From: Hirsutella rhossiliensis
Taxonomy: Eukaryota > Ascomycota > Sordariomycetes > Hypocreales > Ophiocordycipitaceae
Reading direction: 5' to 3'
DNA: 64,000 bases
Assembly: GCF_020360975.1 (NCBI RefSeq)
Contig: NW_025408670.1
Span: 6,138,001 to 6,202,000 of the forward strand
Part shown: one piece after another, positions 1 to 9,768 of the stretch
Position numbering within the stretch: the stretch's first letter is position 1
Layout: each line of letters begins with the position of its first letter
Program-made: the position numbers and the translations under genes
The notes under the pieces: model-generated
The model's database searches: none
Told to the model about the DNA's origin: nothing
What the model saw: only the letters and a program-made list of their open reading frames with translations

Positions 1-330
1 TATTTCCTTATAAACAGGGCTATACTATTATAAACCTTTTACTTAAATAATAACTCCTATTTATATAACTATAAAGTTAATAGTATTTCTTTTAAAGGTA
101 GGGCTATAGACTCTATATGATTCTATTATAAAGTAATAATACTTTGCTTTTATTATAGCTAAGAAAAGACCTAATATAGCTAATAATTATATAAATATAG
201 TTATATATACTAGCCTTAATTAAGATATAATATACTTATTAAAAAACGATTATAATAAAGACTAGTATTAAGTTACTATTTTTAAAATACTCTTTTATAT
301 ATCGTATTATAATATAACTATAAGGAAACC
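1..330. repeat. TA-rich RIP-like tract
   Basis: This stretch is very rich in A, T and TpA steps, with almost no open reading frame and a base composition unlike the GC-rich genes beside it. The look is that of repeat-induced point mutation, which in filamentous ascomycetes converts CpA to TpA in duplicated DNA. The repeat that was mutated cannot be recognised here. The left edge is cut by the window. Confidence 0.6.
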
Positions 331-1177
331 ACTAGGTTGTATAGGCAAAAGTGAAGTGACACTCTAACAGATGACCTAGTAGTGGACACTATATGCCATG
401 GAGGTGCTGGTGGCAGCTGACAATAACCTTATTCGGTAGGCAGTAGAGCGTTTATTCTAGCATTAGTCAGCCTCGCAGGCGGGCCTCTCAAGGCCACGCC
501 CATAGACGTAGATTCCGTAAGACAACCATCTTCCTTGCACCCCTAGTTCCATGGATATGCGCATATAAAATGTGCGGCATCGGCGCCGCGCCTTGACTAG
601 CCGTACTTCCCCCCCACCTTCGTTAGGCAGGATGGACTGTTGGCTACTGTTCTAACGGGATTATGCATGGTCAAGGTTGTGCGTCGGAGTTTTCGGTTGT
701 ACGTGCATGGGATAAATGTGAGAGTTGTACTCTGTATGTATGCATGTGTACAAACAAGCCTTGAGCTCGATGCATCGTCGGCATGAGCATGTCAACTCCA
801 TGGCCCAGTCTTTTGGGACCAACCAGGCTCGGGGCCCAAGTGCCCGGGGACTCTCCACCATTGATGACTGCTGTCGTGCCTCCGTCTCCGGGCTAGGGCG
901 GCCGTTCGTTGCCGACGGCGACTTGGGGAGTTGGCAGCTGGGGCCAAAACACATGGTGAAGGAAGTGAAAAGGGCCGAGCTGGGTGGCTGAGCGTAACGA
1001 CGGCTTTGGACTGCCCCCTCGTGGTGTATCCGTGGATGTGCCTATATATAAATACACGTATATGTCGGTATATATATAATATATATATATATATATAAGT
1101 GCTCGAGCATAGGCCGATTCGCAGACACCTCGCCTCCATCGCGCCCCAGCTCTCACAAGACTCCAGTCCCGCACAGC
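331..1177. other. Intergenic region upstream of the first P450
   Basis: No supported gene. Base composition returns to normal after about 330. A (TA)n run lies at about 1070-1097, roughly 80 bp before the P450 ATG at 1178, and could act as a TATA region or simply be a microsatellite. Confidence 0.5.
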
Positions 1178-3052
1178 ATGTTGAGAGATATCCTTGGTGA
1201 CCTGCCGCGCTGGGCGTCTGCGGCTCTCGGCCTAGCCTGTCTCCTCGTGCTATGGCGCACGTGGAAGTTTACGCTGAGGCCCCTGCTGTGGCCCTCGGAG
1301 CCAAAGAACCTGCCTTACTGGGTCCCCTGTGCGTCTCTCCCCGGGGGACAAGATGGAAGCGAGATGGGCCGTTACTGACAAAGCCGTCTTCAAGTCATCG
1401 GTACCGTCGACCTCGGTCCTCGGCGAGGTCCGCATGCACGAATCGAACTGACGAGCCCCTGTAGGCCATACTGTGGGATTCTTCCGGAGCTCCGACAAGC
1501 TCATCGAGCGCGGCCTGTACCAAACCCCTCCCCCTGTGGTCGACTCGCCTTGGTCCGTGTTGCTGATGCGGTTCAGAGACTACACGGGCCGCACGCACGA
1601 GCCCTTTGCCGTCGAACTCCTCGGCAAGACAATGTACGTTGTCACGGCGCCGGGCGACGTGGCGGCCGCCTTCCGGGACAGCGCGGCCCTCAACTTTGAC
1701 GGGAACCTGGCGCAGCTGCTCGAGAACTTTGGCGTCAAGCACGAGGCCTTCAAAAGGGCCTGGCATAAGCCGCAGCCGGGCGACTGGAGCTACGTGGCGG
1801 ACAACGCCGTCAAACCGGCGCAGCTGGACCTGATACACTTTGTCGAGGAGACGTACAAGACGCAGCTGCTCCCCGGGCCGCATATGGACAGCATGTGCCG
1901 CGTCTTCCTCGACTCGGTCCACAGCTCTCTCCGCTGGGACGCGCTCAGGGGCGGCTGCGCGTGGTGCGGGCTCGCGGGCGCGGCCGACACGGCTCACAAC
2001 ATGAAGACGGCGGCGCGCCCCCCCGTGTCGCTCCTCTCGCTGTGTCGGCGCCTCATCGCCGAGGCCGCCACGCGCTCGCTGTTCGGCCGCCTCCTCCACG
2101 ACATCAGCCCGGGCGTGGTCGACGACATCCTCGAGTTCAACGACTACGCCTGGATGGTCGTCTTCCGCTACCTCGACCTGCTCGAGATTCCCGTGACGGC
2201 GCCGCAGCGGAGGCTGATGGCAACCCTCAGCGAGCTCATCGAGCTCCCCGAGCACAGCAGGGGCGAGGCGGCCTGGGCCATACGGCAGACGCTGGCGGCG
2301 TTTGAAATCGTCGACATAGACACGCAGTCCCGCGCCGCCATGATGCTGATGAGTTTCTGGGCGTGAGTGTTGGAGACGGCCCCCAACCGAACATGCAGGG
2401 GCGACAGAGGCTGACTCTTGGACACAAACACTCTCTCCATGGCGCCGTATCCAACGAGTACAACCTCACCTTTTGGATCCTGGCGCACCTCCTGTACGAC
2501 GAGGCCCTGCTGCGCCCCGTCAGGCAGGAGACGGAGGCCGCCTGGCGCGCCGGACGGCTGGACGTGAAGCACCTCTGCGCAAACAGCACGCGGCTCCACG
2601 CCGTCTTCAACGAGACGCTCCGTCTTCGCAACGGCGCGGGCGCCCTGCGCGTCGTGACGCAGCAGACGGTCATCGGCGGCAAGGTCCTCGCGCAGGGCCA
2701 CTCGATCCTGATTCCGTTCCGGCAGCTGCACACCAACGAGGCCGTCTGGGGGCCGACGGTCGGTGCCTTCGACCCGTCTCGCTTCCTCAACCGGAAGAGT
2801 CTCGCGCGCCACTCGTCCTTTCGGCCCTTTGGCGGCGGCACCACCTACTGCCCGGGCAGGATCCTGGCCAGGGAGGAGGTCTACGGCTTCATCGCCGTCC
2901 TGCTGCACCGCTTCGACGTCGCGCTCCACCCCGACGCCGGCGAGCAGCCGTTTCCTCGCTTCAACGACACGGTGCCGTCGCTCGGCGTCAGCGGGCCCCT
3001 CGGGGGGATGGATGTGCTCGTTGACCTGGCGCCGCGCGAGGTGCCCGCCTGA
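1178..3052 (+). CDS. Cytochrome P450 monooxygenase with a damaged-looking second intron acceptor
   Basis: Microsomal P450 of about 555 residues; substrate unknown. Proposed exons are 1178-1328, 1456-2362 and about 2443-3052. Exon 1 carries an N-terminal membrane segment (ALGLACLLVLW) and a proline-rich hinge ending PYWVP, which continues after intron 1 as GHTVGFFRSSDKL. The C-terminal heme loop reads FRPFGGGTTYCPGR, so the axial cysteine is present, and an ExxR-type helix (ETLRLR) lies upstream. Overall layout recalls the CYP7/CYP8-like fungal P450s. The second intron has a strong donor (GTGAGT at 2363) and a branch point (CTGAC at 2411-2415), but the junction expected from the I-helix (WAAVSNEYN) follows GG, not AG. 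The only canonical in-frame acceptor (AG at 2408-2409) would insert about 11 residues in the I-helix. The gene may be impaired. It lies just upstream of a membrane protein and a second P450 on the same strand. Confidence 0.8.
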
Positions 3053-3569
3053 TGGTGCTGTTTCCCCGGGCAGGCCATGGTGCGTCGGTTGTAGTAGCTA
3101 CGAGGCGGCACTACATGGATAGAGTTGATGTCTAAGGTCAGGGTGTATGTGTATGTAGCTACATGAATACTATCAACGTCGAGCAAGCTGCAAGTCATCT
3201 CCAGGAGTCCAGACGTAGTGACTGCCACACGCCGGCTCAAACCCGCGCCGGAGGGCCCGGGATGTTCACCGCATGGCCTTGTTGGGCTGTCTTCGAGCAG
3301 CCACCATATCGCCTGCAAAGTCCCCCGCAGCCGTGCATGGCGAGAAGTTCGAGAACCAAACCGAGGTCCCATGGGGCCAAGAATCCAACGGTTTGCAACC
3401 CCGGCTGCCTCGGGACGCATGGCTGTATATCTCTCGTGCCCTCTCATGTAATCATCTCTGACCACCTGCCTCTCCCCCGAGTTCAGGTTGCGGATAATTC
3501 CTGGCGTCGTTGCTGTTTTCTCGTGTCATGACTGTTCTCCCGAGCCACCAAGTCAGAGCACATGCAGCC
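3053..3569. other. Intergenic region, no gene seen
   Basis: Spacer between the first P450 and the seven-helix protein gene. No coding, RNA or repeat feature could be supported. Confidence 0.5.
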
Positions 3570-4920
3570 ATGGTGCGAATCGGCCCCGGAGTCTCCAACA
3601 ATGTCTTCCTGGTATGTATGGAATTCCACGAAACCGCGACGACGCAAATGACCGACCACTCACGCATCTGCATGGCTCTAGGGCGCCGTCTGGGCCACGG
3701 CAGCCCTGGCATTCGCCTTTCTCCTGGTGCGACTGTATTCGCGCTTCCGGGGCCCCCGCCGTCTCTACTGGGACGACTTGTTCGTCATTGTCGCCTTTGC
3801 CCTGGCCTTGGTGACGGCCGCGCTCTGGCAATGGGTCGCCCCGGACATGTACTACCTGCTCAACGTCGCGGCCGGCTTCGCGCCGCCCACGCCCGATGTC
3901 TTTGACCGGCAGAGGGTGTGGCTGAGGGTCTCCCTCGTCGTCGAGCTCTTCTTCTATACGTCCCTGACGGCCGTCAAGCTCGCCTTTCTATTCTTCTTTA
4001 GGCGGCTCGGTCACAACGTGCCCGGGCAAAAGTACATGTGGTGGCCCATCTTCCTCTTTACGCTGGCCATCTGGGTGGCTTCGATGGGCAACGTCCAGTA
4101 CCGCTGCCTGGTCGGCCCCGTCGAGGATCTCAACGGCTACTGCGGCGAGCCGTCGGCTATTGAGTTTACGACGATAACGCTCAAGGTCAACTGTGCCCTC
4201 GACATTTTTTCCGATTTTCTAAGTAAGCACTGGCCGTTTCCCCTCGCGCCGCCGTGAACCTCGACGGCTAACAGCCCATATATATGTAGTTATGCTGATA
4301 CCCATAACGCTGCTCTGGAACGACCGCATCCAGTGGGCCAAGAAATTCGCCTTTATCGGCCTCTTCTCCCTCTCCGTCGTCACCATGATCATTGCCACGG
4401 TGCGCGTGGCCGATATCAACTCGACCAAGTGGGACAATGGCCAAAACGACCCGACTTATCTCTGGCTCTGGAGTGCCATCGAGCCGTGCATCGGTACGCT
4501 GGCCGCCTCTAGTTCCTGTCCCCCCCTCTCTCTAACGCCACTGCGTACATAGCCATTGTCGTCTCTTGCCTGTCTGCCTTCCCCCAGCTCTTCGCCCAGT
4601 CGGCCCGCTCCGCGAACCCGGTCTTCAAGCCAACCGATACCTACTACCGGCGGTTGAAGGCGAGCATGCAGCCGAGGCGGAAGCAAACCGAAACCGCTCT
4701 GAGCGACCTCTCGGGCCTGACCAAGACGGACGACTTGGACTACGCGCGCGGGCCGGATCTCGAGGGGGCGTCGCACGAGAGCCAGCGCCCCGTCCTCGTG
4801 CCCGGGTCGCCCAAGCCGGCGGCCGTCTGCTACAGTCGACCGGCTGGCAGGGGGGATGTGGGGCACGGGGACGGCATCAAGCAGGAGCTCGAGTATAGCG
4901 TCACGAAGCAGCCGGCCTGA
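3570..4920 (+). CDS. SAT4/rhodopsin-like integral membrane protein
   Basis: Four exons (3570-3611, 3682-4222, 4290-4493, 4553-4920) join in frame to 384 residues. Introns are short and canonical. The 14-codon first exon was chosen because MVRIGPGVSNNVFL joins in phase to GAVWATAALAFAFLLVR, which supplies the first helix. Several further hydrophobic segments follow, among them FVIVAFALALVTAALW, FLFTLAIWVASMG and AFIGLFSLSVVTMIIATV. This gives the seven-helix layout of the fungal 'rhodopsin domain' (SAT4) integral membrane proteins, a group related to PTH11-type receptors, with a soluble polar C-terminal tail of about 110 residues. Ligand and role are unknown. It sits between two P450 genes on the same strand, a context common in secondary-metabolite loci, but no backbone synthase is visible. 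Confidence 0.85.
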
Positions 4921-5757
4921 GGTTGCCGAGGCGGCCAGTTGATCCAAAGCCTAAGCCCACGCAACGACGTACAGTACAGCCCAATGCAGAGTTGGCATTT
5001 CTGCCGCACAAGTTTGACGTTGTCTGGCACGTTTGTACACGTAAATAATACTTGTTCTTGGAGCGCGGCGCCCCCAACGGCAGGGCCCAGCCGCCAAAGG
5101 ATCAATGCGGCGGCTTCCTTCCAGCACATACTCAGTTACTCACCATGACGGCACTGCACCTGTTCTCTGTTCTTTCACGCATGTCACCAAGAGTGCGGCA
5201 GCAGCCGGTTGAGCAATGTAAAGACATGAGCGACGTGGCACTTACATGGGATACATGCTCCATCGGCATCAACCAACGAGTCTGGCTGTGGGGGCGGCTG
5301 GCGAGTGGCTGCTCCAACATGAGGAGGCATCAAGGAACCGTGCAGGCAGGTTGGTGCAAGGCACTGCAAGCAACCGCCCGAGACGCGACCCCCAGTCAGT
5401 CGATGCAAATTGCAAACATTGCCCCGTCGGCTGGTACTGTATTAATACTGTACATTCTCACGGCAGCCTGACATGTGTGTGTGTGTCGACAGTTGGTTGC
5501 ACCGGCACCGGCCGCCGACTGCATCCAACAGGAATATGCCGGCGCCGATGATTGGCTCGGGCTCGTCTCTCTCTGCCATACAAGGTTTCGGTCTCTTCCA
5601 CCTCGCTCGCGAGGCAATCCATCCCGTCTCCGGGAGCCTTCTTTCTTCCTCCCCCTCCTCCTCCTCTCCCCTCCCTCAGCCCCCCTCCCCCCAACTCTTT
5701 GGCCCCCTCACACACATTCGCCTCGACGACCCTGCCTCGCCGTCCTCGCTTCGCACC
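4921..5757. other. Intergenic region upstream of the second P450
   Basis: No supported gene. The last 150 bp before the ATG at 5758 are pyrimidine-rich (CT runs), as is usual for fungal 5' leaders. Confidence 0.5.
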
Positions 5758-7543
5758 ATGGCTCTCCAGGCCCTCCTCCTGTGGCCCGTCTTGGGGCTGG
5801 CGGCCGTCTGGACGCTGCTGTCGTGCGTCGGCCTCTTCCGCAACTACATGGCGGCCCGTCAGATGGGGGTCCCCATCCGCGTGCTGCCCATCGACCACAC
5901 AAACCCCATCTGGATGCTCATAGACAGAAAGCTGCTGTCGCTGCTCAGGCGGCTGCCCCTGCCCGAGAGCAGCTTCACGCGCTACAACTGGCGCGGCTGG
6001 GAGCTGGCCGATCGCTATCGCTCGCACCACGAGATGGGAGACGTCTTTGTCCACGTCACCCCGGGCCGGAACTGGCTCTATCTCGCCGACCCCGATGCCT
6101 TGATGCACGTCTTCCGCCGCCGGACCGACTTTCCGCGCTGCCTCGAGCTCACCGGCATGTGTCCTGGGCCGCCGTTGCCGGCCCGACCGACGTAAGCTGA
6201 CCGGGTTCTGCTCACAGAGATCCTCAACGTCTTTGGCCCAAACATGTCTACCGTGAGTCCGCCTCTCCCGGCATCCGTCTGTGCGTCCACGCTGACCGGC
6301 GGGCGCCTCATGTTTGCAGGTTGACGGCCCGAAATGGAAGTCGCAGCGCAAAATGGTGGCGACGTGCTTCAACGAGCAAAACAACGACATTGTTTGGTCC
6401 GAGAGCGTGCGCCTCGCAAGCGACATGCTCAAGTCGTGGGGCTCGAAGCCCTTGCTCACGTCCACGGCCCAAGACGCCCGCACCCTGTCCCTTCTCGTCC
6501 TATCCAGGGCCGGCTTCGGCAAGTCGTTCAAGTTTGAGGCCCACGACGAGAGACGGGCCGATGGGCCGACGACGAGCTACAAGGACTCGCTGCAGGAGAT
6601 ACTCGAGAACTGCATCCTCATCACGGCCCTGGGCCCCAAGTTCCTCGCCAAGCCGTGGCTCCCCCGCAAGTTCCGCAGACTTCACGAGGCCTGCGAGTCG
6701 TTCCAGGGGCACATGACGGCCATGTACGAGGAGGAGAAGCGCGCCTTTGCCCAGAACCGGCGGTCCGAGGACCGGAACCTCATGACGTCCCTGGTTCGGG
6801 CCTCGCAGGACGAGGCTCAGACGGCAGAGGGCCTCACCGAGAGCGAGATTTACGGCAACATATTCGTTTTCAACTTTGCCGGCCACGACACAACCACCCA
6901 TACCTTTACCTTTGCCCTCTACTTCCTCGCCGCGGTCCCGTCGTTTCAGGACTGGCTTTCCGACGAGCTGCGTCGAGTCCTCGGCGACCGCCCGCCGCAC
7001 GAGTGGGACTACTCGGCTGACTTCCCGCGCCTCAAGCGCTGCCTGGCCGTCATGCTCGAGACGGTGCGCCTCTACACGCCCGTGCCCGTGGCCAAGTGGA
7101 CGGGCGGCGAGTCGCAGTCTCTCGCCGTCGGGGAAAAGGTACTCGTGCTCCCGCCCAAGACCATGGTCATCCCGAGCTACTCATCGGTCCAGACGGACCC
7201 CAAGACGTGGGGCTCCGACTCGCTGCTCTGGCGGCCGTCGCGGTGGATCAAGACGGCCGACTGGAGCGACGAGGAGCTCGTGACGCCGCGCCGCGGCACC
7301 TTTCTCGGCTGGTCCGAGGGTGCCCCCGACTGCCTGGGCAAGAAGTTCTCTCACGTCGAGTTCGTGGCGACGATTGCCACGCTGTTCCGGGACTGGCGCG
7401 TCGACCCGGTGGCCGCGGCGGGAGAAGGCCTCGACGGCGCGCGGAAGAGGGTCTTGAAGCAGATAGAGGACGACTCTGCCATGGTGCTGCTGCTGCAGAT
7501 GCTGCACCCCGAGCGATCGCCCCTGGTCTGGAGTAAGAGATAA
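5758..7543 (+). CDS. Cytochrome P450 monooxygenase with a GC-AG first intron
   Basis: Exons 5758-6154, 6218-6252 and 6320-7543 give 551 residues, a normal length for a microsomal P450. The N-terminus is a membrane anchor (LLLWPVLGLAAVW). The I-helix reads NFAGHDTTTHTF, the K-helix ETVR, and the heme-binding loop FLGWSEGAPDCLGKKFS contains the axial cysteine followed by the usual KKF..VEF segment. All hallmarks of an active enzyme are present; the substrate is unknown. The first intron has no usable GT donor. A GC donor (GCATGT at 6155) with the acceptor at 6216-6217 restores the expected sequence LELTEILNVFGPNMST, so a GC-AG intron is inferred. The 35-nt middle exon is flanked by canonical sites. 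It is the third gene of the P450 / membrane protein / P450 row. Confidence 0.92.
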
Positions 7544-7850
7544 TGGCCACGAATCTGGGGCGACGGTACATGGAAATGGCTGTGGCCAAAGACGGTCCAT
7601 GTAATGGTGAGGGAGAGGTCGGGAGAGTACACGTAATACGCGGCTCAGGGGTCATGGAACCGCCCATACCACCGAGTCTCGCGCCCAAGACTCATAAGGA
7701 CGGACACGGGGCTGCTGGATGGACGCCTTCAAAGGAAACATGACCTGACTCTACAAAAGATCAATGAAGCAATCTGCGCATCCACCCAGCCTCCGCCTGG
7801 CTCTAGAGTCTCGGCTTTGTCTTTAGGGCGGCAGAAACTGCCAGGGCTTA
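7544..7850. other. 3' flank of the second P450
   Basis: Normal-composition spacer between the P450 stop codon and the RIP-like tract. No gene seen. Confidence 0.4.
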
Positions 7851-8880
7851 ATAAAATAATAGTTGCTTTTGGTGCCAAGTGTGTATAGTTATATGTCCTT
7901 TAATTTTGATGTCGAAAGAGACGTCTATAAGGAGAGACGAGTTAAACTGCGTTTCCTCTTAAGTCCTAATACTAAAAAGACTATATAACGAAGATAGGGG
8001 AAAGGCAACAGAAACAATAAATTAATATATATCTACCCCGACCTACTCTACTATTCTAATACCTATCGTAGGATAAAGAGACGTCTTCTTAGCTAACTTT
8101 TCGAAACTAAGCCTAAAACATAAAAAATGCATACGCCTAGAACCGCCGTAAATAGCGTATTACGCCCCTCTAAGTGCAGCCTTATGCAGCTACTAGCGGG
8201 TGCGCAATATGCTGCTAAAGATTGCGAATTAGGCGAGGTTCTCCCTTATACGGGTAGAAAACTCTTCCCCGCCCTCGCTAACTAAGGGTATATACCCCCC
8301 GCTAACGGGACCTAGCCCGGACCCGACCTAGGACCCCGGCTTAGACCTAAGGAGGGCCCCTTTAACTTTAACCCCCCCCCCCCCCTTAACCTAAGGGTCG
8401 AAATAAGTACCTTAGAGGCTAGGGCCAGCTTAAAAGAAGCTCTAAAAAGCTAACGCCTTCTAAGGACCCTAGAAGAAAGGCTTAGGACCTAAGACTAAGA
8501 CCTAGAGGATATTAAGATAAAAGAAAATACCTAGCTTATACTAAAGACTAGCCTCTTTAGGCCTAGCCTAGCCCTACTTCTAGCCTAACTAGCCCTTAAA
8601 GTAAGTAAAGGGGTAAAAGAGAGCTGCCCTTAGTAGCCTTATTAGCCTTACGCTTATTTAACCTATATTTTAATACTTATAATAGACCTAGCCCTAGCCT
8701 TAGTACCCTTTCCCTAGGGACCGGGCTTAGGGCTTCCTTTAGTAGGCCTTCTAGGCCCTTAAGGAAGCCTAAAAAATTAAACCCTTTTATAAGACCCTTA
8801 TAAAAGGGCTTAAGAAGGTAGTTATAAGGACCCTAGACCGCTAATAGCCCCTATAATAGCTCCTATACTTTAGCGACGAC
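7851..8880. repeat. RIP-like degenerate tract of about 1 kb
   Basis: Composition changes abruptly to CTAG/TTAGG/CCTTA-type words with many TpA steps and stops in every frame. Few CpA or TpG steps are visible over most of it, apart from a patch near 8.2 kb, and a C homopolymer lies at about 8380. This is the signature expected of an old duplicated element mutated by RIP. Its identity is lost. It separates the P450 group from the transposon-rich stretch that follows. Confidence 0.6.
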
Positions 8881-9640
8881 AGAGAAGTTGATACGGGGCC
8901 AATAAAAGATAAACTAATAGCGTAACGTTGTCGGTCATCCATCCTGCCTGTGTCACTTGTCGTACAATCAACGCGCTCGTCTTCTGCTTTACTCCAAGCC
9001 AAATATGCCATCATGTCTTCTTCTGCCCATTTTTCTCGACTCCGTTGAAGTTGCTTGCACACGTGCTTGTAATCCAAGCACCACTCAGAGCTGTGCTTGT
9101 CGTATCCGAGAGGGGATCTCATTGCTCTGCGATATCGCTGCTTGGTCTTGATGCTGTCGACGGGCTGTGCCGTGTACCATGGCTTCTCGCGGCGACGCTC
9201 TCCTGTATGGTCTTTTCTGAAGAGCCGTTTTCTCTGGGGACTCTTCTGTCTGCCATGACCATCCTCCTGATTGGTGGAAATGTCAATTCTATACATTGTA
9301 TCGCAATCTTCACTGCCGATACTCCAAAACTGTCAAGGAAACATGTAGCTCGAGCAGTTGCATTACCTGGCGTATGCTATATGTATGCTGTCCAGCTTCT
9401 CGGCGTCTGCTCAGATGCATGCCGCCAGCACCGTCTTCCCAACTCCAAGGTCCTCTATATCTAGACACTCTTCTATCTTGTCGATTGGTTCGCAGCTCAG
9501 ACCGAAAAAGTCGCAAAACCGCCTGGCATCCTCGGCACTCACATACGTGCCTTGGTTGGCCAAAAAGTCCTGACGATGCTGCGGCCCGGTTGAACATAAG
9601 AAAGTTGGAAGAAGGGGACCTGTCTTTGCTGTAGACAAAG
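8881..9640 (-). pseudogene. Broken minus-strand coding remnant, family unknown
   Basis: Two protein-like segments are seen on the minus strand. The first (about 9638-9411) includes AEDARRFCDFFGLSCEPIDK and DLGVGKTVLAAC, then a TGA. Reading on in that frame past the TGA gives ADAEKLDSIHIAYAR up to a possible splice site near 9370. The second (9296-8841) is a charged, basic sequence including SEWCLDYKHVCKQLQRSREK. They look like parts of one protein but need an unproven intron and are broken by stop codons. I do not recognise the family. A plus-strand frame over the same DNA (8928-9464) is open but looks like an antisense shadow. The half-LINE is inserted about 130 bp upstream of the first segment. 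Confidence 0.3.
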
Positions 9641-9756
9641 GTTGGATGAAGGTGCCGACGTATTGAGTCAGACCGGCTGCACTCGCTTCAAACGCTGCCG
9701 GCAGAAGACGCTGACGACTTATAAAAAGAGGTCGCCAAGCTTCAAACCGATCGATT

Positions 9757-9768
9757 GTTATTGATTGT
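9757..9768. repeat. Target-site duplication, left copy
   Basis: The 12-mer GTTATTGATTGT matches exactly the copy at 11520-11531 and abuts the (TATG)n end of the retroelement. It is taken as the duplication made on insertion. Confidence 0.75.

Noticed and set aside
1395..2255. 286-codon minus-strand frame over the first P450
   Set aside because: Arises from GC-rich codon bias opposite a clear P450 exon.
6191..6217. GT donor at 6191 as the first intron of the second P450
   Set aside because: The intron would be only 27 nt and the exon would join out of frame; the GC-AG reading fits conservation.
8928..9464. Plus-strand 178-codon frame
   Set aside because: Antisense to more protein-like minus-strand segments, with no recognisable domain; treated as a shadow.
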